The notes beneath the pieces were generated by a model that had not been told where the DNA came from, made no database searches, and was given only the letters and a program-made list of their open reading frames with translations. 38,544 bases of DNA from Actinoplanes flavus (GTDB lineage Bacteria > Actinomycetota > Actinomycetes > Mycobacteriales > Micromonosporaceae), in contig NZ_JAGFNS010000052.1 of NCBI RefSeq assembly GCF_017592555.1, forward strand, positions 1 to 38,544. Reading direction: 5' to 3'. The translations under genes and the position numbers were made by a program. Below, piece by piece: positions 10,201 to 16,249 of this stretch (the first letter of the stretch is position 1; the number at the start of each line of letters is the position of its first letter).

Positions 10201-11455
10201 GGCGGTGTCCGAGCGGTTCGCGAACCTCGTTCATCGCCTCGGCGTACGCGTTGAGCCGTATCCGGTGGTCGCGCAGTTCCTCCCGCTCGTCGGTGGACAG
10301 ACCGGGCGGCGGGAGCGGGATGAAGTCGAGGGCGGCGGCGAGGGTGGTCGCGACCCGGTCCCGGCCGGCGCGGTCGCTGTGCAGTTCGAGCAGGTAGTCG
10401 TCGAGCCCGACACCGGCCAGCCGGTCCTTGACCACGTCCAGGGCGGCGGCCTTCTCGGAGACCAGCAGGACCCGTTTCCCGGCGAAGATCAGGCCGGCGA
10501 TCATGTTGGCGATGGTCTGCGACTTGCCGGTGCCGGGGGCGCCGCGCATCACGAAGCTGCGCCCGGACATGGCGGCCGCGACGCAGGCCCGCTGGGCGGC
10601 GTCCGCGTCGAGGACGAGCGGGACGTCGTCGGGTGAGGCGACGTCGTCGATGCGCCGGCCGGGGATCGGCTCGAACTTGAACGCGTCGATCTGCGCCCGG
10701 GCGTCGGTGGCCAGCGCGCGGACCACCGGGTGGGCGAGGATCTGCCGCTCGTTCTCGATCAGGTCCTGGTAGACGACCTCGCGGTGGACGGTGAACCGGG
10801 ACAGCAGGATGGCCTCGTCGGTGCGCCACTCCGGGTGCTCGCTGATCGCCGCGTCCAGCCGGGCCCAGAAGACGGTGACGTCGAGGCCGGTCAGGCTCTC
10901 GACGGCGGGAAGTCCGACGCCCATCCGCTTGAGCCGGACGGCGAGCGCCGGGTTGACCAGCGGGTCGTCCGGGCGGGCGCGCAGCCGTGGGTAGTCCAGC
11001 GGGCCGGTGGTGAGCAGGTCCACCGGGAGCAGCAGGATCGGGCTGGCGTACTCGCGCCGGTCGTCCTTCCAGTGCAGGGTGCCGACGGCGAGGAAGAGCG
11101 TGGACATGCCGTACTCGAGCTCGTGGCGGTGGGCCTCGCGGCTGAGCACGCGCAGGGTGGCGTCCATCTCGGCGTCGGTCATGTGGGTCTGGAAGGCGCT
11201 GGCGACGCGCGGCCGGGGCCCCTCCCGGTGTTCCTCGGCGCCGAGGAAGCCGCACTCGCGGCCCTGTTGGAGGGCTTCGAGCACACTGCGCGGTGAGGGG
11301 TCGTCGATCGCCACCACGCCGGGGCCCCACGGGTCGACGTGGATGAGCGGGTTGGCGTCGCTGAGGTCGAGCAGACCGGCACGCCAGGTTTCCAGCACTC
11401 CGCGTACGCGCGCATCCGGCCGCCCGGTCAGCCCGTCAGCATCATCCCACCGCAT
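4232..11455 (-). CDS. Giant DUF4011 superfamily 1 helicase / Vsr-type nuclease / DUF3320 protein
   Basis: The 2407-residue protein has, in order: an N-terminal DUF4011 region (about 15-260); a split SF1 helicase with Walker A MRGAPGTGKSQTIANM near 303-311, Walker B DVVIVDEASRVP near 1190, and C-terminal motifs GDERDVVILAIGDD (about 1370) and NVATTRAARRVEVV (about 1400); a PD-(D/E)XK/Vsr-like nuclease with GVECDGTTYDSAPAARDRDR and GWRLHRIWGTAWY (about 1490-1530); an acidic linker with about eleven F-E-R-V-S-R-like motifs (about 1760-2030); an Ala/Glu/Arg-rich coiled coil (about 2030-2130); a basic segment; and DUF3320 (about 2208-2300) with a winged-helix-like tail. It should unwind and cut nucleic acid using ATP. 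Proteins of this architecture have been listed as single-gene antiphage systems (Hhe, from memory). It lies 81 bp after the HIRAN gene. The linker is far longer than I expect for the family. Confidence 0.9.
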   Translation of the reverse strand: MRWDDADGLTGRPDARVRGVLETWRAGLLDLSDANPLIHVDPWGPGVVAIDDPSPRSVLEALQQGRECGFLGAEEHREGPRPRVASAFQTHMTDAEMDATLRVLSREAHRHELEYGMSTLFLAVGTLHWKDDRREYASPILLLPVDLLTTGPLDYPRLRARPDDPLVNPALAVRLKRMGVGLPAVESLTGLDVTVFWARLDAAISEHPEWRTDEAILLSRFTVHREVVYQDLIENERQILAHPVVRALATDARAQIDAFKFEPIPGRRIDDVASPDDVPLVLDADAAQRACVAAAMSGRSFVMRGAPGTGKSQTIANMIAGLIFAGKRVLLVSEKAAALDVVKDRLAGVGLDDYLLELHSDRAGRDRVATTLAAALDFIPLPPPGLSTDEREELRDHRIRLNAYAEAMNEVREPLGHRLHDVLGMCAQMIDVPAAPVPPALPVPLTTQSLQTVRDAADRMSRAWRPALLGEDFLWREVIDRNRLDARLHQAQTALEHLAAAVGTDPTAFAFRARDLADAIALTTLIGHAARRPAAAVDEWLTLDSLEPVARAAENLLRHLKALHQAEDAVRARSGVTWESLPTPGRLPVVPSLVHLDPPPIELLPLTAAQARGLARRFADEADRLEQHQHSLDRVTARLGLPNVVTFSDIHRVSDIVDLLARPDKPEAAWFHPAGTANARTAARTLHRAVDVARAAESRAREHFNEAALAHPVDELATRFATVHKGIRKLRAPYRRDKKAAAEIARPDVKRSQVVANLGIAAAWKKAMQELDRAEDEHARILGHHWHRLDTDFDAIDRALDTADEVMRVTPPEALPAIIERVSAGTPNGAIIRIVGEARQEFDRWTAALHPPPEPAPRPQLAAGPIQDAVTWMRSHIDPLTAAAELVEAYSSAAGRDFTLAESAAVGMLRESAADAAAALSANAAEYGRVLGPVFQGTQTDVEALASAMAWTAEARRIRIGVDTAFTPGQAAALSRSRPTDALPSRVAEWQAARDGILRAFAPRRHPSLTAALDDYEQARDLIRALIADGKGQQEWFEYQAARTVLTEHGLDAVVDFCAREDLPVGQILPVLGRALFQSWVDTVIREDDRLPPLDAAARERLVEEFRHWDERLQRAAVADVMNAVDELQPTGAVAGEAALLRASAAQNARRPPVRDLIGQTRNATLAVKPCVLTVPADVSRLLPADLIFDVVIVDEASRVPVPDAVTCIFRGASFIAVGDDRQLTALPTPGGGRSILDLAIGCAAFEVLDLGTHYRSRHESLITFANHTFYQGALNTFPPVAPAGPDTGVQLFPAVTGTGEHDVAGMVAGRVAHHFVTRPELSLGVVACTPELAAEIETAVADMVVPPEHDRLRGFFIKDLDTVQGDERDVVILAIGDDLGGLAGADGWRRLNVATTRAARRVEVVTSLRSRDLPGTEEMRPLAGYLDYATRGEAALGLDEPAPAVQTPFEESVRDVLRSWGYRVRTRVGAGAFRIDLAVRRSPRRNAPFVLGVECDGTTYDSAPAARDRDRLREQVLREHGWRLHRIWGTAWYLDRENEEQRLRTAVEQALADLPPEELAPELTVEIEDATADEMWAGQGEPVTVTSEGYAGQAPDHPTAGSAAGHDDLVPDYAAAGYGEREADLAASEPDFGTVADVDVEMDMPDVVTVVPVEDAIDAEVEEFAEQVAATVAEALAEVGEEADAYRAGIEDVERHTAGQWDGVPASRAAGPDREPAWPTWPDEPPDAGVRSDSGPFTAAPAAPTGSVTQEEQVPATFERVSRAHIWPVSPDQVPAMTASDREHAGEPGASAEPAEEEPRIAAAVFERVSRAERPSVGSVLFDRAAEESRAMVDRPYAGSKLFERGAGEPGEQRVTRPVFERVSRTEAGVAPSAFERVGHRGEPAGPVAEPTVREAPEPAAMGSAEGPRVSPVVFERVSRVEEPDLGSAGSAEGPRVSPVVFERVSRDQATGAAAGDGTGTIFGRVTRTEKGEEAGMNVAPAVFERVSRDDVARAEAARTAAARAAMAAGAEPEAAESRPTVADVLFGSVGQARAAAEAAAIAHAEEAAEREREADRAREAGLARQAALAEEMTRAREAARAADIAGAHAIAEAQAVAETRETETRERAEDAEQRLREQRERRARQRRQRGPAASIAGLVTGVTADARAERPVKRAAAPGRSAGAKKSTNAEPVTSAKLARTAPVKRASATGGASTGGHGPEEWAQPYRKAELAPLPAGAGIADAGTRERIVAAIRTIAEVEGPVHITVVLQRLREQWALTRITRQARAAVDAAIEESGMEWDGEFLSDPGQLAPVVRLRAEGVARKADQIADPELRIALEQLVVDAGAIDVDGLLAATGRLYGWASRRSTDVDARLTTLIAGLVADGRLIRRADGLSAAHDLPDPLSLPRHDASRARASRRRSRT
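5370..6190 (-). repeat. Degenerate FERVSR motif array inside the helicase gene
   Basis: This part of the helicase gene encodes about eleven spaced copies of a short motif, V/T-F-E-R-V-S-R. In protein order: TFERVSR, VFERVSR, LFDRAAE, LFERGAG, VFERVSR, AFERVGH, VFERVSR, VFERVSR, IFGRVTR, VFERVSR, LFGSVGQ. Spacing is irregular, about 10-40 residues, within acidic Ala/Pro/Glu-rich sequence likely to be disordered. Conservation of the hexapeptide against drifting spacers suggests selection for a binding motif rather than recent slippage. Confidence 0.75.
5613..5747 (-). repeat. 54-bp perfect direct repeat within helicase gene (period 81 bp)
   Basis: Bases 5613-5666 are repeated identically at 5694-5747. 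The period of 81 bp equals 27 codons, so the reading frame is kept. Each copy encodes a G-S-A-E-G-P-R-V-S-P-V-V-F-E-R-V-S-R block. Identity at the DNA level marks this as a recent in-frame duplication and shows that the motif array is still growing or shrinking. Confidence 0.9.
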
Positions 11456-11536
11456 TTCCTCATTCCAGCAAGGCGAGGTGGGTCACCGTGCCGTTTTTCC
11501 GGGTTAATCCGACGTATCCGGCTTTATCAGATGAAG

Positions 11537-13198
11537 TCAGTCCCAGGACGGGACCCACCACTGCCATCCCGCGGGAGCCGGGGGCCAGGCCGGATCGGGC
11601 CGCCAGCCGTCCGGCGGATACCACCCGGCGGGCGGGGTCGGCCAGTCCGGCGGCACCACGAACGTGATGCCGGTGGGCGCGGGCGGGATCGGCGGGTGCG
11701 GATCGGCGGCCGGTGAGACCGGGGACACCGCGGAGGCCGAGGAGACCGGGTTCATGGTGCTGAGCGCGCCGGAGTTGGCCTTCACCACGGCGGCCAGCGC
11801 CGGGATGACCGTGGTCTCGGCGATCTCCATGGCCTGGACGTCGAGGGCGGCCGGGGACACCGGGGTGGGCATCGGCTCGGTGAGCGTCGAGGTCTGCGGG
11901 ACCGGCCGGGTGGCGGGCGGGTCGAGCTGCGGCGCGCCGGCTCCGGGCAGCGAGCCGGTGGCCGGCAGGCCGGGCAGCGCGCTGCTCCCGGCCGCCCAGG
12001 TGGGCACGCCGTTGCTGGGAACGGCCCAGCTGGGCAGGCCGGCGCCCGGCTCGGCCCATTTCAGGGAACCGTCCGCGGCGGACGCCCAGCTCGGCACCGG
12101 CTCCGGCTCGGCGTAGGAGGGCACGGCGGGGGCGGGCCGCATGTCGGCCGGCGAGGTGGGATGTCCCGGTACGGGCAGGGCCGCCGGAGCGGGCACGGCG
12201 GACGGGCCGGCCGGGGACACCGGCGGCTGCATCGTCGCCGGCGACGCCCAGCTGGGCAGCGGCTCGCCGGTGGTCACCCAGTTCGGCACGAGGCCACCGG
12301 AGGCGGGCCCACCGGACATGAGCGGACTGCCGGCCGGGGTGGGGGTGGTGCCCGGCGTGGCCGGTCCCGTGGCCACGCCGGAGCCGGGGACGCTCGCGGT
12401 GCCACGGCCGGGGGCCGGGGCGGCGGCCGGGCGGCGGGCCGGGGCCCGCCAGCTCTCCGGCAGGTCCTGGACGCGGGCGATGTAGAGCATCACCTCGTTC
12501 TTGTCGGCGCTGCCCCGGACGATGGCGCGGGCCGCGGTGACCAGGCCCTGCTCGGCCATGTGCCGCAGCACCGGGAGCAGTTCGCCGCTCATCTTCGGGC
12601 TGAGATCACCGACCCGGGCCTCGCCGATGCGCACCTCGACCAGGTGGTCGGCCATCTCGTGCAGCGTGACGTACGCCCAGCACTCCCCCTCCGGGCGCAG
12701 CACCAGCCGCAGCGCGTCGAGCGACGGCTGCTGGCCGACGACCTGGACGGCCGAACCGGAGGGCAGGAGCCGGTGCTCGCTCGACGGCGGCGAGTTGGCC
12801 GGCACGAGCATGTGCGGTTCGGCGAGGTCGAGCCGGATGGAGGCGTCGAAGGCGGCGGGACGGCCGTCGGCGGCGCCCCACTCCCGGCCGGTGATCCGGG
12901 CGTTGACCTCGGGGATCAGGCCGCGGTTGGTGAGCGTGGTGAGCACCTGGACATACCGCGCGGCCTCCGGCCGGGGCAGGTGCCCGAGCAGGCTGGAGCC
13001 CGACCAGACGCCGACGGCGTTACGATCGTGCCGGTTGTTGCGGTCCGGGATGAGCTGGACCGGGACGGTTATGTCGGTCCCCTGCGGGTTGACGTCGTCG
13101 CCGAAGAGCGCACGTATCGCCTTCGCGTAGTGCGTTTCGCCGACCACCTCGGCACTCGCCCAGCCCGCTTGTCCCCAAAGTTGGAACCGATTCGCCAC
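11537..13198 (-). CDS. HIRAN-domain protein with Pro-rich PSWA-repeat tail
   Basis: The 553-residue protein has an N-terminal HIRAN-like domain (about 15-105): VVGETHYAKAIRALFG, then VPVQLIPDRNNRHDRNAVGV and LLGHLPRPEAARY. HIRAN domains bind DNA ends or stalled forks. A second folded region follows (about 115-250). From about 255 to the end it is Pro/Ala/Gly-rich and probably disordered, with repeated P-S/T/N-W-A/V motifs (PNWV, PSWA, PSWA, LKWA, PSWA, PTWA) and a Trp/Pro-rich terminus ending PSWD. The GTG start at 13198 lacks a clear ribosome site. It lies 81 bp upstream of the giant DUF4011 helicase on the same strand, so it probably recruits or guides that enzyme to DNA ends (inference). 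Confidence 0.8.
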   Translation of the reverse strand: MANRFQLWGQAGWASAEVVGETHYAKAIRALFGDDVNPQGTDITVPVQLIPDRNNRHDRNAVGVWSGSSLLGHLPRPEAARYVQVLTTLTNRGLIPEVNARITGREWGAADGRPAAFDASIRLDLAEPHMLVPANSPPSSEHRLLPSGSAVQVVGQQPSLDALRLVLRPEGECWAYVTLHEMADHLVEVRIGEARVGDLSPKMSGELLPVLRHMAEQGLVTAARAIVRGSADKNEVMLYIARVQDLPESWRAPARRPAAAPAPGRGTASVPGSGVATGPATPGTTPTPAGSPLMSGGPASGGLVPNWVTTGEPLPSWASPATMQPPVSPAGPSAVPAPAALPVPGHPTSPADMRPAPAVPSYAEPEPVPSWASAADGSLKWAEPGAGLPSWAVPSNGVPTWAAGSSALPGLPATGSLPGAGAPQLDPPATRPVPQTSTLTEPMPTPVSPAALDVQAMEIAETTVIPALAAVVKANSGALSTMNPVSSASAVSPVSPAADPHPPIPPAPTGITFVVPPDWPTPPAGWYPPDGWRPDPAWPPAPAGWQWWVPSWD

Positions 13199-13292
13199 GC
13201 GGAAACGCTAGTGTCTGCTTTCCGTCAGTGACCTCACCCGTACGGATGAGTGCGATCAACCGTACGTTCCGTATCCGGGTCACTCGCATGGA

Positions 13293-13316
13293 GCGACTGA
13301 ATTACCGTTCAGTCGC
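13293..13316. promoter_or_regulatory. Perfect 9-bp inverted repeat upstream of the HIRAN/helicase pair
   Basis: GCGACTGAA (13293-13301) and TTCAGTCGC (13308-13316) are exact inverted repeats around a 6-bp spacer. The site lies 95 bp upstream of the HIRAN start and 48 bp past the stop of the oxidoreductase gene, both on the minus strand. It could be a repressor operator for the HIRAN/helicase pair or a hairpin ending the oxidoreductase transcript. There is no T-run on either side, which favours an operator. Confidence 0.5.
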
Positions 13317-13363
13317 GGATCAACCCGGCGACCCGCCCAAACGGGACGCCGGGCAGCGCGAGC

Positions 13364-14359
13364 CTAGAGCCGGACCACCATCTTGCCGGTGTTCTCCCCG
13401 CGGAGCAGACCGAGGAACGCCTCCGGCGCGTTCTCCAGCCCGTCCACGATCGTCTCCCGGGCGGTGATCCGGCCCTCCCGCAGCCAGCCACCGACCTCGG
13501 CGACGAAATCGGGGGTCCGGTGCCCGTGGTTGCCGACGATGAAGCCGCGCAGGTTGAGCTCCTTGCCGATGGCCGCCGCCAGGTTGCGCGGCGCGGCCCC
13601 CGGGGTGGTGTCGTTGTACTGCGCGATCGCGCCGCAGAGCGCCACCCGGCCGAACATGTTCAGCGAGCCGATCGCGGCCTCCAGGTGGTCGCCACCGACG
13701 TTGTCGAAATACACGTCGATGCCGTCCGGCGCGGCCGCGCGCAGCTGCTCGCGCACCGGGGCGTCCTTGTAGTTGAACGCGGCGTCGAAGCCGAGGTCGT
13801 CGACCAGGTGGCGGGCCTTCTCCGCGGAACCGGCGCTGCCGATCACGCGCTTCGCTCCGCGGAGCCGGGCGATCTGGCCGGCGACACTGCCCACCGCGCC
13901 GGCCGCGCCGGACACGAAGACGGTGTCACCCTCACGGAACTGCGCGATGTCCAGCAGTCCGACGTACGCCGTGAGGCCGGTCATCCCGAGCAGCCCCAGG
14001 TAGGCGGAGAGGCTGGGGGCGGCGGCCGGGTCGACCACCCGCACCCGGGTGGCGTCGGTGGCCGCGAACTCCCGCCAGCCCAGGTTGTGGCTGACGAAGG
14101 CGCCCACCGGCACACCGTCGGCGTTCGAGGCGACCACCTCACCGACCGCGCCGCCGTCCAGCGGGTGGCCCACCCGGAACGGCGGGATGTAGGACTTCGC
14201 GTCGTTCATCCGGCCCCGCATGTACGGGTCGACGGACATGAAGACGTTGCGGATCAGCACCTGGCCGGGGCCGGGCTCGGGCACCGGCGTCTCGGCGATC
14301 TCGAAATTCTCGGCGGTGGGCCAGCCCACGGGGCGGGACGCGAGGCGGATCTCTCTCAT
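13364..14359 (-). CDS. NADP-dependent MDR-family oxidoreductase (zinc-free)
   Basis: The 331-residue protein belongs to the zinc-independent medium-chain dehydrogenase/reductase group related to leukotriene B4 12-hydroxydehydrogenase/prostaglandin reductase. Landmarks are N-terminal VDPYMRGRMND, then LLGMTGLTAYVGLLDI, the nucleotide-binding motif FVSGAAGAVGSVAGQIARL, FDAAFNYKD and DVYFDNVGGDHLEAA. It likely reduces alpha,beta-unsaturated carbonyls with NADPH in the cytoplasm. It is divergent from a TetR regulator across 48 bp, and its ATG is about 8 bases after a -10-like TAGTGT, so a leaderless transcript repressed by that TetR is likely. The physiological substrate is unknown. Confidence 0.9.
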   Translation of the reverse strand: MREIRLASRPVGWPTAENFEIAETPVPEPGPGQVLIRNVFMSVDPYMRGRMNDAKSYIPPFRVGHPLDGGAVGEVVASNADGVPVGAFVSHNLGWREFAATDATRVRVVDPAAAPSLSAYLGLLGMTGLTAYVGLLDIAQFREGDTVFVSGAAGAVGSVAGQIARLRGAKRVIGSAGSAEKARHLVDDLGFDAAFNYKDAPVREQLRAAAPDGIDVYFDNVGGDHLEAAIGSLNMFGRVALCGAIAQYNDTTPGAAPRNLAAAIGKELNLRGFIVGNHGHRTPDFVAEVGGWLREGRITARETIVDGLENAPEAFLGLLRGENTGKMVVRL

Positions 14360-14407
14360 GGAATCGACACTACGTCGAAAAAATCGACACCGCGTTAGTG
14401 TGTCTGC
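14360..14407. promoter_or_regulatory. Shared divergent promoter/operator, oxidoreductase and TetR
   Basis: The 48-bp gap holds AATCGACAC twice (14362-14370 and 14382-14390, period 20), an inverted repeat TCGAC-ACTAC-GTCGA (14364-14378), and a second inverted repeat GACAC (14386-14390) with GTGTC (14400-14404). A plus-strand -10-like TTAGTG (14395-14400) sits 7 bases before the TetR ATG, and a minus-strand TAGTGT sits just before the oxidoreductase ATG. Both transcripts are therefore probably leaderless, with the palindromes covering both promoters. Confidence 0.55.
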
Positions 14408-15031
14408 ATGAGCACACTTCCCGGCCCGGGCCGGCGCCGTGGTCCCAGCAAGGGCGACCGGCGTGAGCGCGCCATCCTGGAGACCGCGTGCACCCTGCTG
14501 GCCCGGAAGCCGCTCGCCGACATCACCATCGACGAGCTGGCCGCCGGCGCGGACATCTCCCGGTCCAGCTTCTACTTCTACTTCGACTCGAAGCTCGCGG
14601 TCGTGGTGGCGCTGCTGCACGGGCTCACCGGCGAGCTGGGCCGCGACTCCGGCCCGTGGCTGGACGGCTCCGGCCCGGACGAGGCGGCGCTGCGCCGGTC
14701 GCTGACCGCGCTCGCCGTGCTCTGGCGCGATCAGGGCCGGCTGATCTCCGGCGCGCTGGCCGCCGCTCCCGGCTGCCCGCCGCTGGCCGAGTGGCGAGCC
14801 GGGCTGCGGGCCGCCCACGTGGACCGGCTCGCCGCCCGGATCAGCCGGGACCGGGCCGCCGGCCTGGCGCCGGACGGGCCGGAGCCGCGCGTGCTGGCCG
14901 GGCTGGTCGACGATCTGCGGACCGCCGCGTTCGCCGCCGCCGCCGATCCGGAGGCGCTGGTGGACGACCTGGTCACGGTCGAGTTGCGGATGCTCTACGG
15001 CGATTTCCGGATTCCCCACCCGATCCGGTGA
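14408..15031 (+). CDS. TetR/AcrR-family transcriptional regulator
   Basis: The 207-residue protein has an N-terminal TetR helix-turn-helix (about 18-65): AILETACTLLARKPLADITI, DELAAGADISRSSFYFYFDS and then K. The C-terminal ligand/dimer domain resembles the EthR-like group, with LAVLWRDQGRLISGALAAAP. It starts 48 bp from the divergent oxidoreductase, and direct and inverted repeats in that gap are its probable operator. The next gene on the same strand, an F420-reductase-like protein, begins 21 bp after the stop and may be co-transcribed. The inducer is unknown; the reductase substrate is a natural guess. Confidence 0.9.
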   Translation: MSTLPGPGRRRGPSKGDRRERAILETACTLLARKPLADITIDELAAGADISRSSFYFYFDSKLAVVVALLHGLTGELGRDSGPWLDGSGPDEAALRRSLTALAVLWRDQGRLISGALAAAPGCPPLAEWRAGLRAAHVDRLAARISRDRAAGLAPDGPEPRVLAGLVDDLRTAAFAAAADPEALVDDLVTVELRMLYGDFRIPHPIR

Positions 15032-15052
15032 CCCGGCGCGCACCCTGGGTTC

Positions 15053-15703
15053 ATGCGTATCGGTGTCATTGGAGCGGGTCGGCTCGGCGGCACTCTTGCC
15101 AGGTGGTGTGCCGAGAGCGGGCACGAGGTCGCGGTCACCTCACGTCATCCGGAACGGTTGCGCGCCGAGGTGGGCCGCGACGACGCGCCGCTACGGGTCA
15201 TGCCGGTCCCGCAGGCGGCCGCCTTCGGCGACGTGGTGATCTTCAGCCCGAACTGGTCGTCGGCGCGGGAGGCGATCGACATGACCGGTGGCGCGCTCGT
15301 CGACAAGGTGGTGATCGACGCGACCAACCCGGAGCCGGACGGCGCACCGGGCCCGGGCGGCCTGGCCGGCATCGGCATGCCGGACGGGATGAGCGGCCTG
15401 GAGACCCTGATCGAGTGGGCTCCCGAGGCGCACTGGGCCAAGGCGTTCAACACCATGTCCGCCGAGGTGCTCAGCCGCCGGCGCGGGCATGATCCGCTGC
15501 TCACCGAGTACGTCTGCACCGACCAGCGCGACGCCCGCGAGGCGGCGACCCGGATCATCCGGGATCTCGGGTTCGCCCCGTTCTACGTGGGCGGCCCGCA
15601 CGCCGCGCTGCTCACCGAGACCGGCGGCCCGCTGCGGATGCTCGAGGTCGACGTGGAGGACGCCACCGACGTGCTGGCCGAGGCCCTCACCACGCTGCGC
15701 TGA
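15053..15703 (+). CDS. NADPH-dependent F420 reductase-like protein
   Basis: The 216-residue protein opens with the Rossmann motif MRIGVIGAGRLGGTLARWCA and continues GHEVAVTSRHPERLRAEVG. It has VVIDATNPEPDG and WAKAFNTMSAEVL, as seen in F420:NADPH oxidoreductase-like (NADP_oxid coenzyme F420) proteins. It should bind NADP(H), and perhaps F420, in the cytoplasm. Its position 21 bp after TetR, beside an NADPH-dependent oxidoreductase, suggests a small redox cluster. Many annotated members have not been shown to use F420, so an NAD(P)-binding protein of unknown substrate is the safe call. Confidence 0.85.
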   Translation: MRIGVIGAGRLGGTLARWCAESGHEVAVTSRHPERLRAEVGRDDAPLRVMPVPQAAAFGDVVIFSPNWSSAREAIDMTGGALVDKVVIDATNPEPDGAPGPGGLAGIGMPDGMSGLETLIEWAPEAHWAKAFNTMSAEVLSRRRGHDPLLTEYVCTDQRDAREAATRIIRDLGFAPFYVGGPHAALLTETGGPLRMLEVDVEDATDVLAEALTTLR

Positions 15704-15879
15704 CCGGACCCCGGCCCGTCGTCGCGCCGGCGCAGCCAGGCGGCGTGCGTCTCGCGGGCCGAGGGTGAGCCGGACGTTCCGATGCTGATGGTCACCGCTG
15801 CCTCCCCGTTGAGGTTCATCACTGCGGCCGGGTTCATCGACCGCCGGGCCCCCTTCTGAAGGAATTCCGCCGAGCCGGG

Positions 15880-15925
15880 TTGCCGGGAGCCCTCGCACCC
15901 CCTAACGTACAACCACATGGTTGTA
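15880..15925 (+). promoter_or_regulatory. Promoter and start-codon palindrome of the ArsR gene
   Basis: TTGCCG (15880-15885), a 17-bp spacer and TAACGT (15903-15908) form a promoter whose start point would fall around 15915, essentially at the ATG (15917). A palindrome TACAACC-ACAT-GGTTGTA (15908-15925) overlaps the -10 edge, the start point and the start codon. This fits a leaderless, self-repressed ArsR operon. The preceding 15704-15879 stretch holds no gene I can support. Confidence 0.7.
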
Positions 15926-16249
15926 GATTCCGGAGTCGCCGACGCCGACCGCGTCTTCCACGCGCTGGCCGACGCGACCCGGCGCGACATCCTGACCCGG
16001 GTGATCCGGAGCGGGATGTCCGTCTCGGAGCTGGCCCGCCTCTATCCGATGAGCTTCGCCGCGGTGCAGAAGCACGTCGTGGTGCTGGAACGGGCCGCCC
16101 TGGTCAGCAAGACCCGGCGCGGACGGGAGCAGATCGTGCGGGGCGAGGTCGAGGCACTGCGCCGGGTGGCGCGGTTGCTGGACGGCTATGAGCGGTTGTG
16201 GCGCCATCGGGCCGCCGCCATCGAGGAGATCCTCAAGGAGGAGCAGTGA
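15917..16249 (+). CDS. ArsR-family winged-helix regulator
   Basis: The 110-residue protein is a compact winged-helix regulator: VFHALADATRRDILTRV, SVSELARLYPMSFAAVQKHV with the recognition helix, and ALVSKTRRGREQIVRG forming the wing. No metal-binding Cys cluster is seen, so it is not an arsenic sensor of the classical kind. It belongs to the group paired with SRPBCC proteins, whose gene overlaps its stop codon (GTGA at 16246-16249). A palindrome lies over its own start codon, which suggests autorepression. The SRPBCC partner may bind the inducing ligand (inference). Confidence 0.92.
   Translation: MVVDSGVADADRVFHALADATRRDILTRVIRSGMSVSELARLYPMSFAAVQKHVVVLERAALVSKTRRGREQIVRGEVEALRRVARLLDGYERLWRHRAAAIEEILKEEQ

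Noticed and set aside
15583..15840. Short minus-strand ORF after the F420-reductase-like gene, with GGGGAGG before a GTG
   Set aside because: Most of it overlaps the reductase gene antisense and the peptide has no domain; the ribosome-like site alone is weak support.
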